From positions 434,001-498,000 of the forward strand of contig JAJEKV010000063.1 of NCBI GenBank assembly GCA_021234155.1: a stretch of DNA of 64,000 nt, given 5' to 3'. Below the pieces are notes generated by a model, which saw nothing but the letters and a program-made list of their open reading frames with translations, made no database searches and was not told the origin of the DNA. A program made the position numbers and the translations under genes. Below are positions 1 through 11,757 of the stretch, in pieces (the stretch's first letter is position 1; each line of letters starts with the position of its first letter). The DNA is from Isoetes taiwanensis. Taxonomy: Eukaryota > Streptophyta > Lycopodiopsida > Isoetales > Isoetaceae.

Positions 1-735
1 CAGCACTATCTCCTCCGTCTTATCGCGCGACGAAAAGGCTGTCTAGGCCACCTACATAACAAATGGACAAACTTGCATTCGGTGACCCATTTGGGAGCAT
101 CGAAAACATGCTTTCACCCACAAGGCATACTCCTTTTTCTCCTTAGGTATAGATTGTAGCATTTCGCGCATAGAATCTCGATAGCTATTGTTCTCGTCAG
201 GAACATTGAAACTGACCTTTTTGTCTTGCCTAGCATATGGCTACTACTGTTGGAGATCTAGGTTTATATAGAGGGTATGGCCTCCCACCATTATAATTGT
301 TAGGCTTCTACGATGGTTTAGGTGCTTCTTCTTCCAAATTGAGATATTTTGCCTCTGCTTCTGCTACCATTTTAGAGCCAATAACACGTACAATCTTCTT
401 CAAGTTGCAGATAACCCTTCAATGTACCCTTTAGCTGCTCGCCTCTCTGTCCTTGCTGGTACATATAAATGTAACCGCACAAACTCATTAGTGTAGGTAG
501 TTACTGACAAATTCTTTTGTTCCAACCTGTAAAAGATCTGAATCTGCTGACACGTATATGTGCGGAGAACTTGCATTTGTTCCTTGTGAGGCCATTAGCT
601 TTTGCATAACCCTTCACCAGATGTGAGCGGGTCCAGTAAGGTTAGTGGCCACCCTTCATGTGTCCTTATTCGCCATACCATAAAAAATACAGAACTCTTG
701 CATCTCGTCTAACCACGACGGAGAGAATATATGGA
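1..735 (-). pseudogene. Degenerate Ty3/gypsy-type Gag fragment
   Basis: Read on the minus strand, about 735 to 500 gives a capsid-like stretch with the hydrophobic pattern of plant retrotransposon Gag (LTGPAHIW and neighbours). Positions 108-67 encode a CCHC zinc knuckle, CFRCSQMGHRMQVC, with exact CX2CX4HX4C spacing. The frame is broken by several stops, at least two where Gag proteins normally have tryptophan (TGG read as TGA or TAG). No protease or RT follows before the window edge. It is a dead fragment of an element extending left of the window. The zinc knuckle is seen directly; assignment to Ty3/gypsy rather than another retroelement is inference. Confidence 0.5.
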
Positions 736-1009
736 AGCATCAGAAGACTTATGGGCTATAATTTTAGCCTAAAAATATAGTAATCATGGGCTGGCGTGTA
801 TTACGTGTTTATATTGAATGGTGCAATTGTGTTTAAATTGAATGTTGAAATGCTCTGTTTTGCACCATTGGCAAATGCGTGCAAATTCTTTGCTAAAAAT
901 CCAATGTTTGATCTGGCATATGATGTGGTTATGCCTACATCAACGGCTCCAACTGAAAGATGCAAATAGATCCATTATGCAAAAAAACAAGAACAGAAAA
1001 TGGCACCGA

Positions 1010-1081
1010 AAACCTAAACCCTAAAATCTTCGCGCGTAGTTTCGCTGTTAGCCTAAACCCTAAACCTTAAACATTTGAAAC
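1010..1081 (+). promoter_or_regulatory. Telo-box-rich leader upstream of first ORF
   Basis: Two AAACCCTAA-type telo-boxes (about 1,012-1,024 and 1,054-1,068) lie just upstream of the ATG at 1,082. Telo-boxes are common in 5' regions of plant housekeeping genes. Their position suggests that the following exon starts a genuine or recently genuine plant gene. Confidence 0.4.
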
Positions 1082-3297
1082 ATGGATGCCACCGGAAGGG
1101 TTTCCCTTACTCTTCGGCAGCAGGGTGATACCAGTAAGAAGAAACATACATTCGCTATACCCGCGGGATGCTCTAATTCATCTAAACTCTTCGCAGCAAG
1201 TCTACGGGCAGATCACCTGGCCAGTGCGGCAAAATGGGCGGCAGAGTTCGCACCCAGCTTGGGTCCTTTTCTTGGTGCTCGACTTGCAGCCACATGCGAG
1301 GCATCCTCCGTGCCACCTCCTTTATCTGTGCGAGATTCCATGTGCCAAAGGTTAGTGGTTATTTCTAATTCTATCTCGTCATCTTCTTCTCTTCTTTATG
1401 TTGACAGTTCTGATATGATTTAGATGTGAGTCAGTCCTTGTTCCTGGCATAAGTTGCAGTGTGATCATCAGAAAAGGAGCTTTAGATAAAAGAAATACCA
1501 TCAGGGCTGATTCTAAACCAATGCCCAGAATGCAACAAACTGTGCACAGATGTAATAATTGCTGCTTTGATAATGTTAAGCAGGAAAAGGGGTCCTCAGT
1601 TAAACAGCAGACCGAGGTAGCCTCGGTTAAACAGAAGGCAACTTCGATTGGGGTTCCTTGTAGCTCTCTCAAGAGATCAATTACTAGTGCCATTGTGAAT
1701 ACGCCAGAAACTGCTAGAAAACGAAAACGGAAAGGATGGTCAACTTTGAAAGATCTTTCCGTTTCCAATTCCCCCCTGCAGTCAGCAGGCCAAGGAAGAA
1801 GTGATGCAGGTGTCAATTTAAACAAATCTGATGACCAAGGTAATGTTCAGTCATTGGAAAAGAAGACATCCACTTTGATAAAGGTAAATCAATCTGTTTG
1901 TCCTATGAAAGAGGGCTCAACTAATGCAACAGATAACTCCATTTCGAAGGCTGATATTGGCCCATCTGGATTCTGTACTGATTTCCATCTCACTCACTTC
2001 AATCTTGGTTCTAGCAAATTGTTGAACGTTGAGTGTGAACTGGAAAGGCAAGTGGACAAAATAAATGATGATGCAACTTTTGCTACTGAAACCATAAAGG
2101 TTGCAAAATGTGACAAGACTTTAGAAACATTGTGTGGCAATTCTATGCAGATAGATCCTAAATATAAAATGGTGGGAGAAGTTGTTTCAATGGAATCTAC
2201 TGGTGTGTCAGAGGATTTGCAAGCTAAATTGCAAACAACTTATTCATGTACTTTGCCAGATAGTCCCATAATGACAGTTGTAGATCAGAGTATTAGGTTA
2301 TTACAGGATGGTTCAGCGACTATGCATACATTCGAAAGGGTACAAATGGAGGCAAAATCGGAAGTTTTGACTTATAGGGAAGAGCTCAATACATCTCCTT
2401 TGATCACTGAAAATGAATTTTTTGAATTTCACAAGGTTTCTGGTGCCTTATCTGAGGATAAAGGAAGCAAGACATCTTTGTACCAAACTCAAGATTCAGC
2501 TAAGCAACTTATGAAAGTCAACATACCATTTTTAGCATCCCATGGGAAGGGTAATGTGCATTTGACTTTCAGGGTTATTTTGTATCTTATTTTATATTAT
2601 CCTTACTGCGCTTATTTGATATGAAGGAGGCATGTCCTTGAGTAAAAAGAAAAAGAATTTTCAACATTGTCTCAAAAGTTGCAGGTACTACCAAATGCTT
2701 ATACAAACCATTGTAGCTTCTAAAATAGAATAATTTGTCCTTGATTGGTGCTGGATAGCAGGAAAACGGACAGAGTGAAGCTGAACGCTCAGATGAGAAA
2801 AATGCAGTTTAACAGTCAAATGAGAAAGTTGCGAAAGGAAATTGGCGTGTTACTGGTAGTTGCTAATATTATTTGGCCTGTTTTGTTAATCTTCTTTTGG
2901 TTGACCTCCTTAGACTTATTGGCAGACGTGGGAGAAGAGGATTGACAATCTTCTTAACTTGTCAGTTCAACTCGAAAATGATGTAAAAGATATTGCTACA
3001 CAATGGGAAACTATAAAGGATTGTAAGAATCTCAACTTTCAATTTAAAGACCCAGTTAAAATACCATATCAATTTTCTATATCCATGAAGGACAGGGTCC
3101 ATGTACTCCTTGAGACATTTATGTTGAATATTCATGACCTTCCTCTAGACAACAAGGCTGACTTTATTTTGGCAAAGGATATCTTTCCTATTTGTTTATC
3201 CGCTATTTCATTTCAGAGTAAACATTCTATTGTTCAGTGGAAATTCTCCTCCATATTTGCAGGTTGCAAGGTCAGCTTAGGGGCCCAATGTTCATGA
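1082..3297 (+). pseudogene. Unrecognised spliced plant gene, possibly inactivated
   Basis: Proposed exons are 1,082-1,350, 1,460-2,550, 2,762-2,848 and 2,914-3,297. Exon 1 (ATG at 1,082) joins exon 2 in frame through GT at 1,351 and AG at 1,458. Exon 2 is about 360 codons, hydrophilic and Ser/Lys-rich, with a basic RKRKRKGWSTLKDL motif that could be a nuclear localisation signal. Exons 3 and 4 join in phase (GT at 2,849, AG at 2,912) and give a plausible helical region (TYWQTWEKRIDNLL and onward). Exon 3 has an in-frame TAA at 2,810-2,812, and the exon 2 donor is out of phase with exon 3, so an exon is missing from this model or the gene is dead. The family is not recognised and no function is proposed. 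Confidence 0.4.
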
Positions 3298-3556
3298 GTC
3301 TGTTATCTGCTGCATAATGCTTGTAATTCTGTTTATCTTGACTTTAAAAGTAAGTGTACTTCACCTCTGCATTGTGAGTAGTGTTTTAACTTTTCCAGTT
3401 CATCAAGTTTATGATGATAATTCTAGTTTCTTTGGAGATCTTTAAGAAGCGCAAATGCCTAGGGAGCGTGGTATGAAGTAAGAACGGAAGCAGATGCGTC
3501 TATCATACTCGTACAATCCTCGTTCAGCCGCGGGATACGGAGATGGACACAGATAG

Positions 3557-3769
3557 ATGAGAAGTAAGAGGCCAATGGAGCAATCTGATATTATCTGTGC
3601 TGCCAATTATATGCTGCCAACTGCAAGCGAAGATCATTTGTTATTTTTTTCTCATTTGCAATCTGTAATTGCAGACTGGAACCTTGTTACACATGCTTCA
3701 GATTTTAGAGCAGCAATCTTTCAGTTGCCAATTGTTGGGGATGAAATACCAGAGATTCGTGATGATTAG
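3557..3769 (+). CDS. Short ORF of unknown function
   Basis: A 70-codon ORF starts at an ATG and ends with an acidic tail (GDEIPEIRDD). It lies about 260 bases past the end of the first gene model. It could be the last exon of that locus or a chance ORF. A possible splice acceptor (TTGCAG) lies inside it near 3,673. No domain is recognisable. Confidence 0.2.
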   Translation: MRSKRPMEQSDIICAANYMLPTASEDHLLFFSHLQSVIADWNLVTHASDFRAAIFQLPIVGDEIPEIRDD

Positions 3770-4359
3770 TGTGGATTCATCTTTAGTCACGCATGTTGAC
3801 ATGCTATTACAGAAAAGAGAGATGCAGATAAAATTAGTTTGCAAGGCAAGTATAAAGATGTTGGTTCAATGTTCAACAAGGAGAAAGTGGCAGCAAGTTT
3901 CAGATTCTGCAAGGGTCAGAAAAGCTAGATTCATATCACATGCTAGAGACAAAATAGTTTGAAGGATAGTTGATTCTCGAGCTTTTTTTAATGGATATTC
4001 ATGAGTAGAGCGATGTTTTAGGTGTTTTAGTCAATGTTTGTTGCCAGTTTAAAGAACTCAAATATTTCATTTGCTTGTCCAAGTGATGGAAGGGTGATGA
4101 ATTATCTAAGTGCTTAGAGTACATTTCTTGCACTGGTCATGAAGGGTTCGGCAAGTTATTGAAGGTCAGTTATTAATGTCCACATTCTGAAAACTAGGTC
4201 GTACTGATTATGATCTCTGAAGATTATAATCTGGTTACTAATGATGTCATTGTTAACCCTGGTACATGGTCACAAGTATTAGCAGGAGAATGGTGGATTT
4301 CAATGTGCACACGAGTATAATATCAGAATCGTTTTGAAGGATAATTGGAAGATTTCTTT

Positions 4360-4589
4360 TGATGAAGATGCAGTTTACATGTTAACTAAAGCTAAGGTTG
4401 ACATCAATCTGCTGTTCTGTCAGCCAGAATTTGATTATAAATGAACTTTATGTTGATAAGTGACCTTTATTGATAAGCAACTTGAATGGTCAGAGACAAA
4501 TATATGGTTCAAGATTATGATTTGGCAGTCATGGCTTATGTTGTGCTAAGTTTGTTGTATCTCATGAGCAATGTTTGATTTCAGGGAGA
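4360..4589 (+). pseudogene. Decayed 3' end of a Ty1/copia pol with polypurine tract
   Basis: Around 4,366-4,440 the plus strand reads DAVYMLTKAKVDINLLFC before a stop. This resembles the ADMLTK segment near the C-terminus of copia RNase H. The bases CAGGGAGA directly before 4,590 fit a copia polypurine tract abutting a TG-initiated LTR. The rest of pol upstream is not readable. This is inferred from motif and position. Confidence 0.45.
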
Positions 4590-4910
4590 TGTTAGTATCT
4601 AGTCAGCATCTCAGTGCTGTTTGTTTGTTTTGTTTCTCAGCCATGCATGTCAGCAGGGAGATGTTATATCATACTCCATGTGTGTTGATGACTGTGCATC
4701 CTGAGTCATCTACCTGTTGCTGACATGGGACGACTATATAAGCCATAGTCACGCCTCATTAGACATAGTTCACTCTATAGCATTGATTAGCTTGCGCTTG
4801 TATCTTGTATCTTGTTTCTTGTTTCTTTCCTCACTATCTTCATCAAGATCGCTGCTCACAACGATGTAAATTTATAAAATGTTTTCCTTGAGTTTTATCG
4901 ACAATAACCA
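4590..4910 (+). repeat. Putative copia LTR
   Basis: The segment begins TGTTAG after a polypurine tract and has a TATA box (TATATAAG, 4,735-4,742) followed by a pyrimidine-rich stretch. It can end at ATAACCA (4,904-4,910), an imperfect inverted match to its start. This is the layout of a copia 3' LTR. No matching 5-bp target duplication is visible at the proposed ends, so the right boundary is uncertain. Confidence 0.45.
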
Positions 4911-5538
4911 TTGGTTGGGTTTGACAGAGAGGGCGATGCTTATTTTATTTAGATTCCAAAGTATAGTGTACAGATGAAAAATGGCTTTTCTTTCACTTGC
5001 TTATTTTCTCAAGTTCAGCTCTGTGAAGCTGTTACCTTGACTCATTTTAGTACACAAATTTGATAGCAACGTATGTCCAGTTTGGTGTAGCAATGTTCGG
5101 AGTAGTATTTAAGTTTTTTAATACACAAGATGTAGCAGTTTGCTTAAGCCACTCCAGAGGTAAAGTTGTATTTGTGGACAAATGATTGCTTCTGAAGCAC
5201 TTAGCTTGCATCCTTTCATTCAAAGGTCTTATGGGCCGTTCACATGAAGAAGTTTTTTCTCTTGTTGTTATCGCACAAAATTTTATTGAATGTCCATGTG
5301 ACATTTTGTGCCCCGTGAAGTGCTGCTTAACATGTCGGGTAGATTCAGCGAGACCACCACGAAAAATTTCCACACAAAAGATGTCGGCGGACATGTGAAT
5401 GGTTGCGGGGTTTAGGATTCGGCTACAATTGTGGCTTGCCCAAAAAAACTTATCCATGTGATCGCTACATTATCAAAGGGAGCCTGCTCTTGTTGTTATG
5501 CATGAAATGTCCATGTGACATTTATGAAGCAGGCGCTG

Positions 5539-5714
5539 ATGCGAAGCTATTGAGAATTGCAACAATGAGCTGCAGCATATTTGTCTGATGTACAATTGTG
5601 GCACAACAGCTAGCCTTAAAGGTGTTATGCGAAGCTATTGAGAATTGCAACAATGAGCTGCAGCATATTTGTCTGATGTACAATTGTGGCACAACAGCTA
5701 GCCTTAAAGGTGTT
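5539..5714. repeat. Perfect 88-bp tandem duplication
   Basis: Positions 5,539-5,626 and 5,627-5,714 are identical as read. The unit has no recognisable coding content. Perfect identity suggests a recent local duplication. The stretch 4,911-5,538 before it holds nothing else recognisable. Confidence 0.9.
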
Positions 5715-5768
5715 AAGAAATGAAGGTGTTGTGTACATGCACAGAAATGAAGCTACCACCTGTGCTTG

Positions 5769-5872
5769 TTTCGCCCTGATAGTAGGGGTGTTGTTGCAAT
5801 AAGTTGTCAAAAATGTACCGTTTCGTCCTGATAGTAGGGGTGTTGTTGCAATAAGTTGCCAAAAATGTGCTT
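5769..5872. repeat. 52-bp tandem duplication
   Basis: Positions 5,769-5,820 and 5,821-5,872 are near-identical copies with a few substitutions, 54 bases after the 88-bp duplication. The following stretch to about 6,737 has no gene. A short repeated motif ACCAAGTCGCGA occurs near 6,210-6,240. Confidence 0.85.
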
Positions 5873-6737
5873 AGTCAGAATGTAACTGCAAAATTTTGTT
5901 GCTCAATATTTATGTGGAGCTCCAGCAGTCTTAGATATCGTTATAAGTGCAATAAAAACTTTGCCTAATAAAGCTAAAGGCTTTGACAGGAGGTACAAAC
6001 CCAGTAATGTTAAATTTTAAGCTTATGAGATCTCAGTACCCACTTTGCAGCCACCTAAGGATCCATTTACTTCACACTTTTTTATATAAAGCATTAAATA
6101 TACTTCTGGAAAGTCTTTATTAGAGTAGAATTCATGCTCTTTGCATCTATAAAAATGAGCACAATTTATTTCGAGGTTTGATTATGTGCGATCGAGGCGG
6201 TGTTTTGGAACCAAGTCGCGACAACCAAGTCGCGAAGAAGCGAAAGCAAGGATAATGTTTTGCACTGGTTTGGAGAATTCTGCAAGTGATCCTTGTGACT
6301 TCTTAGGGACTCATTAATGTTGCCAATTCTGATGTTTCAAGGCCTATGCAGATTTTGTTTCTGATATTTGTTTGACTGCTCAGCCTGAATTCTCTTCCTA
6401 CCAACTTCTAAATATGTCTGCTGGTGCTGGAATCCCCTTTGACATCGACTACATTCAAAAGAAAATATACAGCTTTGCAGCGAAGTAATCTCAAGGGATG
6501 ATAGCCATAAAGAAGAAACGCAACATACACTACTTATAATTTTGTCGTGGCCATGGAGACAGCACCCTATAATGCCTAGGATGATGTCTAATGCTACACC
6601 TTTCGTTACCCTTGGCGTGGAAGATGGCTTCTTTCTCGTAATAGCCATAGACTAGAGGTGCTTTCCTATCAATGCATGGTCCTATATGACCTCTTATCTC
6701 TCAATTTGTCTACTTCCGTGGCGTTGGAAGTAGACTT

Positions 6738-6900
6738 TTAATCTACCTTCCACTCACCTATCAGTTCGGTGTCGACTACTTCATTGACGAGTCGAACCTT
6801 GTATTGCTCCATGAATTGTGGGTACTGCTTCTCAAGATATGATTGTAGTACCCACGTAGCGTCTTCCATTGGTAAGTGCGTCCATTTCACTAGATATTGG
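6738..6900 (-). pseudogene. Chromodomain at the C-terminus of a Ty3/gypsy integrase
   Basis: The minus strand from about 6,900 reads YLVKWTHLPMEDATWV and ends at a stop at 6,740-6,738. The W-x-x-L/D-A-T-W arrangement is the core of the chromodomain that chromoviruses carry after integrase, used to target insertion to certain chromatin. It lies in the right place relative to the integrase upstream. The domain itself is unbroken, although frames upstream are disrupted. Confidence 0.8.
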
Positions 6901-7952
6901 AGAAATTGAGATCTTCTTGTCTTCTTATAGGATCAGTCAAGAAAAACTTATGGGACAATCTCAAGTTGATCGTCCGTCATTTTTCGTAACATCGGTGTCT
7001 CCAATACTTCCTCTGGATTAGGAGTGTGCCTCTTTAGGAGACTTACGTGGAAAACTTTATGGATCTTAAGTGTACTGGCAGCCTTGCAATTGTCGATGCA
7101 GAGCTTCGCTTGTTTGACCTTGATCTTCAGCCAAACATTGTCCCCTACTTGGAACTCTCTTAGTTACTGTCCTGTGCTTATCTGCTACGCTCCATGAACT
7201 TCGAACCTCTATCAGAGATTCTCTCTCTCTTGACATCCCATGGAGTCTGAAAATCTCCTTTGTGAATAATACAGTGGTATCCAATGTCGTGTCGGTGGTC
7301 CTGCATGGCACAAAATGCGCCATCTTTGACAACTTGTCAACCACGACCATTAAGGCATCCTTGCCCTTTATGGTTTCGGGAAGCCCTGAATGAAGTCCAT
7401 GCTAATTACCTCCCATTTGGCGTTTAACACTGACAATGGTTCTGGCGCTCCTAGAATCCAAAGGTGTTCTGCCTTTGTTTGCTGACATAGCTGACACTCC
7501 CGAATGTACCTGGCTATTTGCTTCTTCATGCCGGGCCAATAATAGCTACTTCTTATTTTGAAGTAGGTTTTCATAAACCCTGCGTGGCCGGCTGTTGGGC
7601 TATTGTGCGTGTCATGGAGTATCAACTTCCTAACCCCGGATGACTTTGGTACACACAATTTGTTCTTATGGTACAATAGGTTACCTGCCTTCTTGAAATG
7701 CTTGAAGGTCTTCCTCTCTTTGTCCGTTCTTGCCTCTTTTGAAATGCTTCCCCATGCTTCCTTGAAGTCTTGGCCCGTTGGCAACGTTTCTTCTATCTTC
7801 TTGCCAAACTCACTGGTGAATGTTGATATGACATTGTAATGGACTCTCGTCGTCAATGAGAGCACGTCCGCGATCACATTGAGCTTGCCTGGTTTGTACA
7901 CGATGTCAAAATCATACTCCTCCAGGAACTCCATCCATCTCTTTTGTCTCAA
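6901..7952 (-). pseudogene. Chromovirus integrase (broken)
   Basis: On the minus strand, 7,952-7,368 starts in the RNase H/integrase linker (KPGKLNVIADVLS). It continues into the HHCC zinc-binding region (H...GHAG, then CQLCQQTK), and 7,350-7,066 has the core start (DKLSKMAHFVPCR, normally preceding the catalytic region). The end of integrase with the usual 'FHVSLLKR' signature lies around 7,060-6,960. A frame change near 7,360 and stops near 7,000-6,905 break the protein. It belongs with the chromodomain downstream and RT upstream. Confidence 0.8.
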
Positions 7953-9010
7953 GTTGAGATGTGGTTGGGTGAAGACATATTGTAGATTCTGAGGGTCCGT
8001 ATCTAATTAGAACTTCCTTCCCAATAGATAGTGTCTCCATATCTTCAATGCTCTCATTACTGCTAGCAACTCTTGATCATGGGTAGGGTAGCGCGTTTCG
8101 GCATCATTCATTTCCTTGAATTATACGCTCCAACCTTCTCTTCATGCATTAAGACTGCTCCTATTGCAATCTTGCTAGCATCGGTTCCTACCAACATGTC
8201 CTTCTCTAGATCTGGCAATGTCAAGACTAGGGCGGTCATTAAGGCTTCCTTTAACATCACGAATCCTGCTTGGGCCTTCTTTTGCCAATGACCCATCTAG
8301 TCTTTTATCTTCTCTGCTTTAGTAAGGTCCCTTAGCGGGGCTACTATCTTGGCAAAGTTCTTGACGAACTTTCTGTAATAACCCGCTAAGCCGAAGGAGC
8401 TCTTCACTTCATAGATATTCTTCAGTGCTGGCCAATCAATTACCCCTTCAATCTTTGCAGGGTCAGTGGAAATCCCCTCTGCTGAAATTACATGTCCCAA
8501 GTACTCTACTCTTTCGGTAGCGAAGTGACACTTGGACAATTTCATGTAGAGTTGATGCCTCCTCAGCTTTTCAAATACCCTTCTCAAGTGTTGTACATGC
8601 TCCTCGAGGGATTTGCTATACACTAAAATGTCGTCAAAGAAAACTATGATAAACATATCTAGAAACTCATGAAAGATGTCGTTCATGAGCCTCGTGAAGG
8701 TTGCTGGAGCATTGGACAGTTCGAATGGCACCATTATGAACTCATAATGGCCATATCTCGTTCTGAAAGTCGTCTTATGGATGTCTTCTTCCTTAATTCT
8801 GATCTAGTAGTGGCCCGACCTCAAATCTATCTTGGAGAAGATTTTTGCACCTTGGAGTTGATCCATCAAATCATCTGATCTGGGTAAGGCGTATTTGTTC
8901 TTGATGATGTGCTTGTTTAATTGACGATAGTCAATGCACATCCTCAGGCTTCCACCTTTCTTCTTGACAAATAAGGTAGGGGTTTTCATACAATAGTACA
9001 ATTCATTTTG
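7953..9010 (-). pseudogene. Chromovirus reverse transcriptase and RNase H (broken)
   Basis: On the minus strand, 9,001-8,804 carries the RT start ([19 protein letters not shown]). Then 8,734-8,297 carries the catalytic palm motif VFFDDILVYS and the LGHVIS and LAGYYRKFV blocks. After that, 8,296-8,108 carries the first RNase H block (TDASKIAIGAVL). The pieces are in different frames. The element is cut off abruptly just upstream of RT at about 9,010, with no protease or Gag. The catalytic DD is present but the gene cannot make a full polyprotein. Confidence 0.85.
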
Positions 9011-9533
9011 GTCATTCGGAGAATTCCTTTCAAAGCAGTATTACCGATATTCTGTAAAATATTTAATTATGAAAATAGGAACAAAAGTGTCAGCGTCAGA
9101 TGAAGCAACAAGTGACTTTGCACAAATTCTACAAGAAGTAAAAACTCTTATTAAAACGGACAGAAAATTATGATTTCTCGAGTTGCAACAAAGAAAGATG
9201 ATCTATGCAAAATACCACCGGATTTGGATGCAACTTTGTCACAAATATCTCCAAAGAATGGATGATAGATACATAAAACTGACTCCTAGGTATTATGATC
9301 CATTTCAATTTGATGATAAAACTACTGAAATTGTCTATCGCCGTCCACATTTGTATGATGGACTAACATGTATCTAGTTTTTAATGTTAGAATATTAAAG
9401 CCCTATAAGGGTAGTGAGATTTCTCCCGAGATTTTGCAAAAAATGGAACATGCAGAACTGCCTAATATTAGAGGTGGTGATGAGATGCTTGAACCATAAA
9501 GGATACTCACTCATCAAAATAAGAAGATAAGGA

Positions 9534-9609
9534 TTTTTCTTATTGAAAAATAAGTTCAAATTTCGTCTGCCTTTTTCTTACTGAAAAATAAGTTCAAATT
9601 TCGTCTGCC
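9534..9609. repeat. 38-bp tandem duplication
   Basis: Positions 9,534-9,571 and 9,572-9,609 are two copies differing at one or two bases. The surrounding region 9,011-11,757 has no recognisable gene. Two ORFs of 60-70 codons at 9,183-9,377 and 11,075-11,290 show no family features. Confidence 0.85.
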
Positions 9610-9890
9610 TTTTGATGTGATATGCTATTCTAAGGATCAACTAAAGGAATACAAAGCACTCATGGATGAATACGAGCAAACTTTGTGAAATGAATAAGCA
9701 AAGGAAATGGTAACTCTCTTGTTATTTGGATATTTTAATGTAAAGTTGCAACAATTGAATTTTGTCTAGCCATGACTTAGCAACAAGAAATATCTAAAGA
9801 ATGATATGTGTTGAAGAGAACTAGAATCTTCACTAAAGATCATAGATACACAGACCTCTAATGGACTTTGGGCATTTCTAAATGAACTGA

Positions 9891-10070
9891 GATGAAAGAC
9901 CTCAAATAATTTGAGATGATTCTTAAATGAATTGGAATGAACATCTTTAATGAAATTAAAACCTCTACAGATTTAAGGTCATCTCTAACAAAATCCAGGT
10001 GAAAGGCCTCTAATATATTTGAGGCAATTTTTAATGAATTGTGATGAACATCTTTAAAGAAAGTAAAGTA
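9891..10070. repeat. Degenerate duplicated segment
   Basis: About 70 bases at 9,891-9,960 recur with roughly one difference in six at 9,999-10,070. Both copies share AATGAATTG and GAACATCTTTAA blocks. This looks like an old local duplication inside non-coding DNA. Confidence 0.6.
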
Positions 10071-11757
10071 AAACAATATTGACATGGATGTTCAATTTGA
10101 AGAAGGAAAGAATTGTTACAATATTTATACTAGCTCAAAGATGGGGCTCTAACATCAATAAGTGACCTCAGAAATTTTAGACTTTACAGGCTGATAGCGA
10201 GATCCAAGAATGTAGATAATGGGCGTAACTTTTTCTGCTCCATTTTACTATCCTGAGTGGAGATCTAATTATTGGGAGACAAGGGTTGGATACCTTTGAT
10301 GTGAAGACCTGGATTGGAACGGCTCCAAATGAGAACTGTAGGTAGATATATCAGAGGCGTCCTTTTTCCAATGTCTTCGATTCCTTACAAAGCAATTGGC
10401 CTTATTGTATTATCATTATAGCTCTCCTGATAACCTAAGACGAGTTTATATCCTAAACCTTAATTACTTCCTTTCTATATCCATTTAATTCTCCTGACAT
10501 ATTCTATAGTTAAGAATTGCCTTGTTAATTGGGCAAGGTAATGATTGTTTACAGAGAGACTAATTGGGCGGATCAAGCGACAACCTAAATATTAGATTGA
10601 TTATTCTATTTAGCGTTTTGTTTATTGAGGAATTGTCTAGGTTATATCACGAACATTGATCAAAAGCTTTGTCATGTCCAATGGAAGGGCTGACATTTGT
10701 TGACGTCGTGCCCTTTGACCTATGATGAGGTATATATTTTCTTGGCCTTAGAATTCTTATATTGAGCATCTTCTTTCCATGTAAAGAATTACTTGGTCGA
10801 AGCATGAAAATATTGAGGGCAAGAAAATCTTTATTATATCAGGTAATATAGTACTTGCATCTCAATTGCTCTGCTCCTATCTTGAGAAAGATAGAGGAGA
10901 GATTAAAGTTTGTGAAAGCATATGCCGAGAGAAGAACCTGCGTTCTAAATGCGAATTTGTCTTATAAAGGATATATACAATTGTGTATACATTCTAATGA
11001 TATTATTGTTTAACACAGTATACAAAGAGCCATTGATTGAGAAGCTTCAACAACTAAGATACTAGCACAAGCATATGGTTGTTCGACGCAAGGTCCGACC
11101 GGAACTGCAATGTCATCTATTTGGAATGTACGTGCTTGGTATAATTGCGGTTATGATTTGCACGAGCTTTATTCTGCTTATATACTTTGTTTATGCTTTA
11201 TGCATGGCTGCAATATATGCAACCACAATTTTAAAAGTCAAAGACTTCAAGAATGAAAACTTGTCTATCTTCAAAAAGCAAGAGTCCTAGACTCGTCTAA
11301 CAGAACTTGTGTCTCGTTGAGTCAGCATGATAGGATGATCATGGTGAGCTACTGAAGAAGCCACAAGCAAGACCTTCATCCATTACTTGAAAGAAAAGTC
11401 CAATGTTGAAATGTTCTAGCTACTGATGAAAGAAGTTTTAAAAGAAAAAAACCTTCCTAAAAGTGCAGTTTGGCTATTCCAGCAGATACGATTGCAAGCA
11501 GCACCTTGGATATCATGATGCTTACATTCATGAAGCTTGAAATTTGCATATGCTAATAGCATCCTAGAAGACAATTATTTCAAATTCTAAGATCTTATCA
11601 TGCAGTTTTTGGAATTTGCAGAGGAAAAACTCTTGGGTATTGCAGATACGAACCCAAAATATGTCAAAAGAATTTATAATGAAGGCTATGCTATGGGAAA
11701 TTTTCCAAAACACTTTTCCTTATGGCAACTAAATGTATATTGAAGCCTAATGAAACT

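Noticed and set aside
1379-1825. 148-codon minus-strand ORF
   Set aside because: It lies opposite the coherent exon 2 of the plus-strand locus and has no domain; a shadow frame.
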